The notes beneath the pieces are model-generated. The model was not told where the DNA came from. It did no database searches and saw only the letters and a program-made list of their open reading frames with translations. From the NCBI GenBank assembly GCA_900555785.1, contig USMO01000102.1, positions 1-6,185 on the forward strand: a stretch of 6,185 bases of DNA. Direction: 5' to 3'. The translations under genes were made by a program, and so were the position numbers. The DNA is from an uncultured Eubacteriales bacterium (GTDB taxonomy: Bacteria; Bacillota; Clostridia; Oscillospirales; CAG-272). Below are positions 1 through 5,400 of this stretch, piece after piece. Within the stretch, counting starts at the first letter, position 1. Each line of letters starts with the position of its first letter.

Positions 1-2
1 AC

Positions 3-53
3 CCGGTTGCGGCTTACGAGCGCTGCGTGCGGGAATTTTCCGGTAACGAATAA
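3..53 (+). CDS. C-terminal tail of an upstream pyrimidine-operon gene (possibly dihydroorotate dehydrogenase)
   Basis: The reading frame starting at base 3 is open to a TAA at 51-53 and encodes PVAAYERCVREFSGNE. The stop overlaps the Shine-Dalgarno site of pyrE (TAAGGAGG), a typical tight operon junction, with 13 bases to the pyrE start. The other two forward frames are less attractive: one stops at 44-46 without using the pyrE signal, and the other merely runs on into pyrE. In Clostridia the gene before pyrE is most often pyrD, and a Pro-x-Ala-x3 helix would suit the end of a TIM-barrel enzyme of that kind. Sixteen residues are too few to identify the family, so pyrD is a guess from gene order and pyrF is an alternative. 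Confidence 0.55.
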   Translation, partial: PVAAYERCVREFSGNE

Positions 54-66
54 GGAGGCATCCAGA

Positions 67-708
67 ATGGAAAACATCAAAGAAGCGATTGCAAAGGACC
101 TGTTGTCGATCAAGGCGGTCTTTTTCCGTCCGAACGAGCCGTTTACCTGGGCAAGCGGAATCAAAAGCCCGGTTTACTGCGACAACCGCCTGATTCTGAC
201 GGCGCCGCAGGTGCGCACGCAGGTGGAAACCGCCATTGCCGAAACGGTCAGGCGGGAATACCCCGAGGCTGAGGTGCTGATGGGGACCTCGACCGCAGGC
301 ATTGCGCATGCGGCAATTGCGGCGCAGATGCTTGGGCTTCCGATGGGCTATGTCCGCTCCGGCGCGAAGGACCACGGCAGACAGAACCGGATTGAAGGCA
401 AGCTGGAGGCGGGTCAGAAGGTGGTTGTCATTGAGGACCTGATTTCGACCGGCGGCAGCGTGATTGAAGTGGTGGACGCGTTGCGCGAAGCCGGCGCCGT
501 TGTGCTTGGCATTGTCAGCATCTTCACCTACGGCATGCAGAAGGGGCTGGACCGGCTGGCTGCAGCGGACGTGCGGAACGTCAGCCTGACCGATTTCGAC
601 ACGGTTGCGCGGATTGCGGGCGAGGAAGGCTACATCGCTTCGGCAGACGTGGAGCGTCTGATCCGGTTCCGCAACAATCCCTCGGATGAAAGCTGGATCG
701 GAGCGTAA
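67..708 (+). CDS. pyrE: Orotate phosphoribosyltransferase
   Basis: PyrE transfers the phosphoribosyl group of PRPP to orotate, giving orotidine 5'-monophosphate, the fifth step of de novo UMP synthesis in the cytoplasm. The 213-residue product has the family's usual length. The PRPP-binding signature is VVVIEDLISTGGS at residues 119-131. The flexible catalytic loop is RSGAKDHG at about 97-104, with the Lys-Asp-His of the family. The N-terminal FTWASGIKSPVYCDNR segment at about 26-41 is also typical. The ATG at 67 is chosen because AAGGAGG at 52-58 lies 8 bases before it; an in-frame TTG at 7 would add 20 unrelated residues that overlap the previous gene. The gene sits between an upstream operon gene and pyrB, only 3 bases before the pyrB ATG. 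All expected motifs are intact. Confidence 0.96.
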   Translation: MENIKEAIAKDLLSIKAVFFRPNEPFTWASGIKSPVYCDNRLILTAPQVRTQVETAIAETVRREYPEAEVLMGTSTAGIAHAAIAAQMLGLPMGYVRSGAKDHGRQNRIEGKLEAGQKVVVIEDLISTGGSVIEVVDALREAGAVVLGIVSIFTYGMQKGLDRLAAADVRNVSLTDFDTVARIAGEEGYIASADVERLIRFRNNPSDESWIGA

Positions 709-711
709 GAA

Positions 712-1791
712 ATGAAAAACCTGATTGATATTCTGGACCTTTCGACTGCGGAAATCGATGAACTGATTGCTACTGCGGAGGATATTTCCGCTAACCCGAC
801 AAAATATGAGGATGCAGCGCGGCATCGGATTCTTGCAACGCTCTTTTTCGAGCCGTCCACGCGGACGCGGCTGAGCTTTGAAACAGCGATGCTCTCTCTG
901 GGCGGCAGCACGGTTGGCTTCTCGGATGCGGCAACCTGTTCCGCGTCCAAGGGAGAGACGCTGGCAGACACGTTTGAAGTCGTTTCCGGCTATGTGGACA
1001 TCATTGCGATGCGGCATCCGAGCGAGGGCGCGCCCTATGTTGCCTGCGAGCATTCGAAGGTGCCGGTGATCAATGCCGGCGACGGCGGGCACTACCATCC
1101 CACGCAGACGCTTGCCGATCTTTTGACAATCAAGCGGGAAAAGGGGCGGCTGGACCACCTGAAAATCGGTTTTTGCGGCGACCTGAAATACGGCAGGACG
1201 GTGCATTCGCTGATTGCCGCAATGGCGCGCTACGAGGGGACCGAGCTGGTGCTGATCTCTCCCGAAGAGCTTGCGCTGCCGGATTTCGTCATGGACGGAA
1301 CCGTGAAAAAGAAGGGGATTCCCTGCACGGTCAGCCGGTCGCTGGAGGATGCGATCGGGGACTTGGACGTGCTTTACATGACGCGCGTGCAGAAGGAGCG
1401 CTTTACCGATCTTTCGGTCTATGAGCGTCTGAAGGACGTTTACATTCTGAACGAAGAAAAGCTCGCGCTTGCGAAGCCGGACACGATTGTGCTGCATCCG
1501 TTGCCCCGTGTGAACGAGATTACGGTCGGTGTGGATGCGGACCCCCGCGCCTGCTATTTCAAGCAGACCGTCAACGGAAAGCTGATGCGCATGGCGCTGA
1601 TTCTCAAGCTGTTGCGCGAAAAGAATCTGCCGGATGTGGACCGCGCCAAGGGGATGCCGGTATCGCTCCCCGGTGCCTGCCCCAATCCGCTTTGCGTTAC
1701 CAACCGCGAGCGCTCTCTGCCCGCCCGTTTCGTGCAAGATGCAGACGGCAAGCCCTGCTGCTTCTACTGCGACGCGGAATATAAGGGGTGA
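712..1791 (+). CDS. pyrB: Aspartate carbamoyltransferase catalytic chain with a fused PyrI-like zinc module
   Basis: This enzyme condenses carbamoyl phosphate with aspartate to give carbamoyl-aspartate, the committed step of pyrimidine synthesis. Residues 1-305 match the catalytic chain. The carbamoyl-phosphate loop STRTR is at 49-53, the Lys of SASKGETLADT is at 80, HPTQT starts at 129, YGRTVHSL is at 160-167, TRVQ holds Arg225 and Gln227, and HPLPRVNEI is at 262-270. The last 45 or so residues are extra. They contain CPNPLC (Cys323, Cys328) and CFYC (Cys350, Cys353), a C-x4-C-x21-C-x2-C pattern close to the zinc site of the separate E. coli regulatory chain PyrI (CPNSNC...CKYC). The nucleotide-binding half of PyrI is absent, and no pyrI follows. 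The ATG lies 3 bases after the pyrE stop, with GGAG at 700-703 inside pyrE as its ribosome binding site, so translation is probably coupled. Confidence 0.95.
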   Translation: MKNLIDILDLSTAEIDELIATAEDISANPTKYEDAARHRILATLFFEPSTRTRLSFETAMLSLGGSTVGFSDAATCSASKGETLADTFEVVSGYVDIIAMRHPSEGAPYVACEHSKVPVINAGDGGHYHPTQTLADLLTIKREKGRLDHLKIGFCGDLKYGRTVHSLIAAMARYEGTELVLISPEELALPDFVMDGTVKKKGIPCTVSRSLEDAIGDLDVLYMTRVQKERFTDLSVYERLKDVYILNEEKLALAKPDTIVLHPLPRVNEITVGVDADPRACYFKQTVNGKLMRMALILKLLREKNLPDVDRAKGMPVSLPGACPNPLCVTNRERSLPARFVQDADGKPCCFYCDAEYKG

Positions 1792-1803
1792 AAGACTGAA
1801 GAC

Positions 1804-1858
1804 CTTGGGGCACCGCCCCAAACCCCGCTTAGGGAACTTCTTGAAAGAAGTTCCCTAA
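1804..1858. repeat. Double-hairpin palindromic repeat downstream of pyrB
   Basis: Two perfect inverted repeats follow each other directly after pyrB. TTGGGGC (1805-1811) pairs with GCCCCAA (1815-1821) around the loop ACC. TTAGGGAACTTCTT (1829-1842) pairs with AAGAAGTTCCCTAA (1845-1858). A further AAGAACCTTCAAGAACTTT stretch (1857-1875) echoes the second arm. No run of T follows either hairpin, so this is not a classic intrinsic terminator, although it may still end or protect the pyr transcript. The tandem GC-rich plus AT-rich hairpins look like the dispersed intergenic palindromes common in gut Clostridia. Dispersal cannot be shown from a single copy. Confidence 0.6.
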
Positions 1859-1933
1859 GAACCTTCAAGAACTTTCACGAAGGGGATTTTGAGGGCGTTG
1901 TACATTGCCCGTCAAGGTTAGCGGCAAAAACAA

Positions 1934-2150
1934 TCGAACAATACTGTCCAAGCGTGATTGAACAACACTATCTAAGACGGACAAAAAGAGTATTGCTCAC
2001 GCCCCGAATAGCCCACCGTGTCATCTCAGAGCAAGGCACCTACGGTGCCCAGTCGAACCCCGGAGGGGCGCCAGCAGGCGGGATCTCCGAACGACAGGGG
2101 CATAAGTGGTCAGTCACTAACTTCAATACCTCTCGACCACTGTCCCGCAA
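1934..2150 (-). ncRNA. Candidate orphan HEARO / IscB-type omegaRNA
   Basis: Read on the minus strand, this gap folds into a nested RNA. GCGGGA (2148-2143) pairs with TCCCGC (2083-2078) and encloses AGTGGTC (2141-2135) paired with GACCACT (2111-2105). CCCC-TCC-GGGG (2068-2058) is a local hairpin, but CGCCCC (2070-2065) can instead pair with GGGGCG (2005-2000). GGCACC-GTA-GGTGCC (2049-2035) is a perfect hairpin. GAGCAATACT (1998-1989) pairs with AGTATTGTTC (1945-1936). The order ACCGTAGGT (2046-2038), CTGAGA (2029-2024), then a CGGGGCG box (2006-2000) resembles what I recall of the HEARO/omegaRNA core, including OgeuIscB RNA (ACCGTAGGT, CTGAGA, CCGGACGC). The length of about 215 nt also fits. 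In that family the guide precedes the scaffold, so it would come from about 2149-2165, beside the recQ ribosome binding site. No iscB or isrB gene follows. Family and strand are inferred; the base pairing is seen directly. A decayed insertion-sequence end is the main alternative. Confidence 0.55.
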
Positions 2151-2183
2151 AAAAACGAAAACGCCATATCGAAAGGAGCACCC

Positions 2184-4040
2184 ATGACCAAACAGGACAT
2201 ACTCAAGCAATATTTCGGGCACAGCGCGTTTCGCGCGGGGCAGGAGCAGGTCATTGACGCGATTCTTTCGGGGCGGGACGTGCTGTGTGTGATGCCGACC
2301 GGCGCGGGAAAATCGCTTTGCTACCAGGTCCCGGCGCTGCTGTCGGAAGGGATAACCGTTGTCATTTCGCCGCTGATTTCCCTGATGAAAGATCAGGTGG
2401 AATCGCTGGTCCAATCGGGCATCAGCGCGGCGTATGTCAACAGCACGCTGACCCCGGCGCAGTACGGGCAGGTAATCCGCAACATCCAGGCGCGCGTTTA
2501 CCGTCTGGTCTACGTTGCGCCGGAGCGCCTGCTGACGCCGGATTTTCTGGATGTCTGCCAAAGCGTCCCGGTGTCGCTCCTGATTGTGGACGAGGCGCAC
2601 TGCGTTTCGCAATGGGGACAGAATTTCCGTCCGTCCTACCTGAAAATTGCGGAATTTGCGGCGTCGCTGCCGGTCCGTCCGGTAGTGGGCGCCTTCACGG
2701 CAACGGCAACCGGCAACGTGAAAGCGGACATGGAAAACCTGCTGGAACTGCGCAATCCGCTTTGCGTGACGACCGGATTTGACCGCCCGAACCTTTATTT
2801 TGGCGTTGAGAAGCCGAAAAGCAAGGCTGCGCGGCTGTTGGAACTGATTCGCACGCATGCAGGGAGATCCGGTATCATCTATGCCGCCACGCGCAAGAAT
2901 GTGGAGGAAGTGTGCGATCTGCTCCTGCAGAACGGCATTCCAGCCACGCGCTACCATGCGGGGCTGCCGGATGCGGAGCGCCGCCAGAATCAGGACGATT
3001 TCATTTACGGGCGGGTGGACCTGATTGTTGCGACAAACGCCTTCGGAATGGGCATCGACAAATCCGACGTGTCCTATGTAATTCACTACAACATGCCGAA
3101 GGACCTGGAAAGCTACTACCAGGAGGCAGGGCGCGCCGGGCGGGACGGTGAGCGCGCGGAATGCATTCTGCTTTACAGCCCGCAGGACGTGATTACCAAC
3201 CGGTTTCTGATTTCGAAATCGGAGGAAAACCCGGACCTGACACCCGAGGAGCAGGAAACGCTGCGGCTGCGGGACCTGGACCGGCTGAAGCAGATGACCT
3301 TCTACTGCACAACCGGCGATTGTCTGCGGCGGTCGATTCTGCGCTACTTCGGAGAGCCGAGCGCCCCGACCTGCGGCAACTGCTCGAACTGCCTGTCCTT
3401 CACCGAAACGGTCGACATCACCGTTGACGCGCAGAAAATTCTATCCTGCATCATCCGGACCGGGCAGCGCTACGGCAGAAAGATGATCTGCGACATTCTG
3501 CGCGGCAGCCGGAATGAACGGCTCCTGTCGCTGGGGCTGCAGGCGCAGTCGACCTATGGGCTGCTGGCAGACCGCTCGGAAAAGGACCTGCGGGAGCGCC
3601 TGGACCATCTGGAAAAGAAGGGCTACCTTCAGGCAGAGGGGAGCGACTACCCGATTCTGAAAGTGACCGAGCGCAGCCGGGCGGTCCTGTATGAGCATGA
3701 AACGGTGCTGATGAAGACGGTCAGACCGCCGCAAAAGCCGGAGAAAGCGGAGAAGCCGCAACGCACGCGGCAGACCGGGCAGGGGACAGGGGACGCAGAC
3801 AACGGACTGTTTGAAGCGCTCCGGCAACTGCGGTTCCGGCTTGCGCGCGAGCAGCATGTTCCGGCTTATGTGGTCTTCACGGACGCGGCGCTGCGCGACA
3901 TGAGCATCCGCAAACCGACCGATCTTTCGCAGTTTCTGGAGGTCAACGGGGTCGGACAGGCGAAAGCGGAAAAATACGGCAGCCTCTTCCTTGAGCAGAT
4001 CCGGTCCTACATCGAACAAAAAGAAGAAGAAAGCTCCTGA
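2184..4040 (+). CDS. recQ: ATP-dependent DNA helicase RecQ
   Basis: RecQ is a 3'-5' DNA helicase that acts in recombination repair and at stalled replication forks. The 618-residue protein has the full bacterial architecture. Walker A is MPTGAGKS (37-44), the DEAH box is at 136-139, motif III is FTATAT (171-176), and motifs V-VI run from ATNAFGMGIDKSDV (283-296) to QEAGRAGRDG (313-322). A zinc-binding cluster uses Cys380, Cys397, Cys400 and Cys403, followed by an RQC winged-helix region to about 505. A charged Lys/Pro/Gln linker (about 512-537) leads to an HRDC domain at about 540-612. The aromatic-rich loop reads SQWGQNFRPSY (142-152), where E. coli has SQWGHDFRPEY. The ATG is supported by AAAGGAG at 2172-2178, five bases upstream. 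The gene stands alone on its strand with no clear promoter in the leader, and its TGA lies inside a terminator hairpin. Confidence 0.96.
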   Translation: MTKQDILKQYFGHSAFRAGQEQVIDAILSGRDVLCVMPTGAGKSLCYQVPALLSEGITVVISPLISLMKDQVESLVQSGISAAYVNSTLTPAQYGQVIRNIQARVYRLVYVAPERLLTPDFLDVCQSVPVSLLIVDEAHCVSQWGQNFRPSYLKIAEFAASLPVRPVVGAFTATATGNVKADMENLLELRNPLCVTTGFDRPNLYFGVEKPKSKAARLLELIRTHAGRSGIIYAATRKNVEEVCDLLLQNGIPATRYHAGLPDAERRQNQDDFIYGRVDLIVATNAFGMGIDKSDVSYVIHYNMPKDLESYYQEAGRAGRDGERAECILLYSPQDVITNRFLISKSEENPDLTPEEQETLRLRDLDRLKQMTFYCTTGDCLRRSILRYFGEPSAPTCGNCSNCLSFTETVDITVDAQKILSCIIRTGQRYGRKMICDILRGSRNERLLSLGLQAQSTYGLLADRSEKDLRERLDHLEKKGYLQAEGSDYPILKVTERSRAVLYEHETVLMKTVRPPQKPEKAEKPQRTRQTGQGTGDADNGLFEALRQLRFRLAREQHVPAYVVFTDAALRDMSIRKPTDLSQFLEVNGVGQAKAEKYGSLFLEQIRSYIEQKEEESS

Positions 4041-4063
4041 GACCTTCTCAGGAGCCTTCTTCT
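4025..4063. terminator. Bidirectional terminator shared by recQ and the convergent lipoprotein gene
   Basis: GCTCCTGAGA (4033-4042) pairs perfectly with TCTCAGGAGC (4046-4055) around the loop CCT. After one A-C mismatch the stem continues with AGAAGAA (4025-4031) against TTCTTCT (4057-4063). The + strand transcript leaves through CTTCTTCTGCGTTTG. The minus transcript leaves through a stretch that ends in TTTTTG. Both exits are pyrimidine-rich, and the minus one is the better U-tract. The recQ TGA (4038-4040) and the lipoprotein TGA (complement of 4048-4050) sit opposite each other in the two arms. Confidence 0.85.
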
Positions 4064-4983
4064 GCGTTTGGCGCTTTGGTCCAATGCTTCAGATCGGACG
4101 AGGTATAGACCAAATTGCGCTTTTCGTATTCTTCCCAAACAAACAGCTGATATTGCCCATCCCGGACCTGCAGGTCATACGCCCATCCGACCGGTTCCCC
4201 CGGCAACCGCAGCCCGCGCTCCCAGGTCCTGCCGCCGTCAAACGTCAGCAAGCATTCGCTCTCCAGTTCCGGGGATGCCCACGCATACAGGCAGAGAAAT
4301 CCGACCTGTTCGTCTATCATTTTCACGCAGGTGGGGCGGCAATGCAGCATTCCGTCCGGCGGTGTTTCAATCGGTTGCGGCAGCCAAACCCGCCCACCGT
4401 CGGTTGTTTTCCACAGCATGTGCAGGGATGACACCTCATCAAAGAGGAACAGATAGCCAGTCAAACCGTCTATGAAATTGCAGTAGGCAAAGCGCGGGGA
4501 ACCGTTGACCTCAAAGCGGAGCGCGAGGGACATCTCCGACGCATGCCCGCGTGTGAACCGATAAAGCAGGAAAACAGGCACCGGCGAGGTATCCTTTGCC
4601 AGCAGCAGAAACCCTGTGTCTTCCAAAACGGAAACAGAGAAAACCGTGCAGCCGCGATAAGCCGGAGTTTCTACCCCGCAAATAGGTCCCACTTCGTCGG
4701 TCGGAACCCGGAAGGTCTCGCCCCAAGCCTCCACAGTGATTGTCATCTCGCCCTGCAAATCAAGGGAATACTGCACGCCGGAATTGTATACAAGCCCGTT
4801 GCAAGCAAGGGTCCCATGCTGTTTTCTTGCGGGCAGCTTCGGGGCATCGTCCGGTTTGCATTCCGTCTCTTCAGGGGCAGGCGGCTCGGTCGTTCCCGGA
4901 ATCGGGGCATCCGGCAGGGCGTGGCAGGCTGCAGCCAACAGGCAAAACAGAATGCCCGCCAGGGCAAGGCTCAGTTGCTTCAT
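4048..4983 (-). CDS. Putative secreted lipoprotein with Asp-box (BNR) repeats
   Basis: The 311-residue product starts with a lipoprotein signal peptide: MKQ, a hydrophobic stretch at 4-19, and the lipobox LAAAC with Cys20 as the lipid anchor. A Pro/Glu-rich linker (about 24-50) follows, as expected for a surface-tethered protein. The rest is beta-rich and carries Asp-box motifs, WKTTDGGRVW (191-200) and LTFDGGRTW (246-254), with a weaker YTSSDLKHW (293-301). These S/T-x-D-x-G-x-x-W turns occur in sialidases and other beta-propellers of the Ycf48/BNR type. With only two or three recognisable blades and no sialidase catalytic arginine triad or FRIP motif that I can see, it is better called a propeller-like lipoprotein than an enzyme. 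AGGAGG (4998-4993) lies 9 bases before the ATG, and a good promoter lies further upstream at 5043-5071. Eight Cys occur after the anchor. Substrate and role are unknown. Confidence 0.82.
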   Translation of the reverse strand: MKQLSLALAGILFCLLAAACHALPDAPIPGTTEPPAPEETECKPDDAPKLPARKQHGTLACNGLVYNSGVQYSLDLQGEMTITVEAWGETFRVPTDEVGPICGVETPAYRGCTVFSVSVLEDTGFLLLAKDTSPVPVFLLYRFTRGHASEMSLALRFEVNGSPRFAYCNFIDGLTGYLFLFDEVSSLHMLWKTTDGGRVWLPQPIETPPDGMLHCRPTCVKMIDEQVGFLCLYAWASPELESECLLTFDGGRTWERGLRLPGEPVGWAYDLQVRDGQYQLFVWEEYEKRNLVYTSSDLKHWTKAPNAEEGS

Positions 4984-5042
4984 GTTTGGATTCCTCCTGG
5001 TGTGGGATTGGTCAAAGGCGGGACCGCCTGGCTTCTGATTCT

Positions 5043-5071
5043 ATTATACCATGTTTTTCCGCAAAAGGCAA
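5043..5071 (-). promoter_or_regulatory. Extended -10 promoter for the lipoprotein gene
   Basis: On the minus strand TTGCCT (5071-5066) is followed after 17 bases by TATAAT (5048-5043), with TG one base before the -10 hexamer (TGGTATAAT). The -10 is a perfect sigma-A consensus and the -35 matches at four of six positions. It reads into the lipoprotein gene, whose ATG at 4983 lies about 53 bases beyond the expected transcription start near 5036. Confidence 0.75.
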
Positions 5072-5125
5072 GGCTCTGAAAAAATTTGTGCGTGCTTGAC
5101 ACCGTAAACAGGACCGACAGAACGC

Positions 5126-5161
5126 AAAAAGGAGAGATCGCCCAGATCTCTCCCTATTTTT
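5126..5161. terminator. Bidirectional intrinsic terminator
   Basis: GGAGAGATC (5131-5139) pairs perfectly with GATCTCTCC (5145-5153) around the loop GCCCA. On the minus strand the stem is followed immediately by TTTTT (5130-5126). On the + strand it is followed by CTATTTTTG (5154-5162). The minus reading is the best-formed and matches the strong promoter at 5239-5267. No gene on the + strand obviously ends here. Confidence 0.85.
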
Positions 5162-5231
5162 GTGCCCGGAGCGGTTTTCTCAGAACGATCCCGTCCGAGA
5201 AAGCAAAAATCCTTCATTAAAAAATATTTTC
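5126..5231 (-). ncRNA. Candidate small RNA or attenuator leader
   Basis: A perfect consensus promoter (5267-5239) and a strong terminator (5153-5126) delimit a minus-strand transcript of about 107 nt. Its middle forms a nine-pair hairpin, TTTCTCGGA (5202-5194) with TCTGAGAAA (5184-5176) including one G-U, closing a nine-base loop. The loop segment GGGATCG (5192-5186) can pair with CGATCTC (5140-5134) in the 3' arm of the terminator, six Watson-Crick pairs plus one G-U. An ATG at 5217 opens a frame with no Shine-Dalgarno before it that runs through the terminator, so a peptide is unlikely. The RNA may be a free small RNA. It may instead be a leader whose terminator controls read-through into the lipoprotein gene, which also has its own promoter. 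No known family recognised. Confidence 0.55.
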
Positions 5232-5238
5232 AATAAGA

Positions 5239-5267
5239 ATTATAACACGCTTCGACAAAATTGTCAA
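5239..5267 (-). promoter_or_regulatory. Perfect consensus sigma-A promoter (minus strand)
   Basis: On the minus strand TTGACA (5267-5262) and TATAAT (5244-5239) are separated by exactly 17 bases, the textbook optimum in all three respects. The expected start is near 5231. The first thing downstream is the intrinsic terminator at 5126-5153, not a gene. The promoter is back to back with the + strand promoter for the integrase. Confidence 0.85.
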
Positions 5268-5273
5268 GACACT

Positions 5274-5303
5274 TTCCGATTTTAGAGTCAAAAGTGGTAT
5301 AAT
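5274..5303 (+). promoter_or_regulatory. Extended -10 promoter for the integrase gene
   Basis: TATAAT at 5298-5303 is preceded by TG at 5295-5296 (TGGTATAAT), an extended -10 element that needs little -35 contact. The best -35 candidate is TTCCGA at 5274-5279 with an 18-base spacer, a weak match. The predicted start is near 5310, leaving a leader of about 90 bases before the integrase ATG at 5401. That leader contains the short repeats described separately. Confidence 0.65.
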
Positions 5304-5309
5304 TGTAAC

Positions 5310-5388
5310 ACAGACTGTTATTTGCGGTTTGTTTTTGTTAACAGAATAAACAGACTGAACGCGATAATCGTCAAAAAATATCGTCAAA
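5310..5388 (+). repeat. Short direct and inverted repeats in the integrase leader
   Basis: ACAGACTG occurs at 5310-5317 and 5350-5357, 40 bases apart, about four helical turns. CTGTTA (5315-5320) is inverted as TAACAG (5339-5344). ATCGTCAAA occurs at 5367-5375 and again at 5380-5388, 13 bases apart, the second copy running into the integrase Shine-Dalgarno site. CGATAATCG (5362-5370) is a small palindrome. Such clusters beside an integrase gene can be arm-type recombinase sites or operators for a repressor or excisionase. Which one applies here is not visible. Confidence 0.4.
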
Positions 5389-5400
5389 GGAGAGCCGGAT

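Noticed and set aside
1936..1998. Inverted repeats CAATACT/AGTATTG as the ends of an insertion sequence
   Set aside because: Only about 43 bases lie between them, with no transposase fragment or flanking duplication; they fit better as a stem of the candidate RNA.
2030..2070. tRNA-like piece (GGTTCGA-like T-arm beside small stems)
   Set aside because: No acceptor stem, anticodon arm or correct spacing can be assembled on either strand.
1954..2187. A GTG-started 77-codon frame ending in an ATGA overlap with the recQ start
   Set aside because: It has no Shine-Dalgarno site and lies across the structured RNA block, whose palindromes explain its Gly/Pro/Arg-rich composition. The ATGA overlap is suggestive but not enough.
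2040..3086. A 348-codon open frame antisense to recQ
   Set aside because: It is a GC-rich mirror frame of a clearly real gene, Arg/His-rich, with no recognisable motif or good ribosome binding site.
5096..5124. TTGACA at 5096-5101 on the + strand as a promoter
   Set aside because: No -10 hexamer lies 16-18 bases downstream, and the terminator follows at once.
5160..5217. A minus-strand peptide starting at the ATG at 5217
   Set aside because: There is no ribosome binding site before the ATG, and the frame runs straight through the terminator hairpin.
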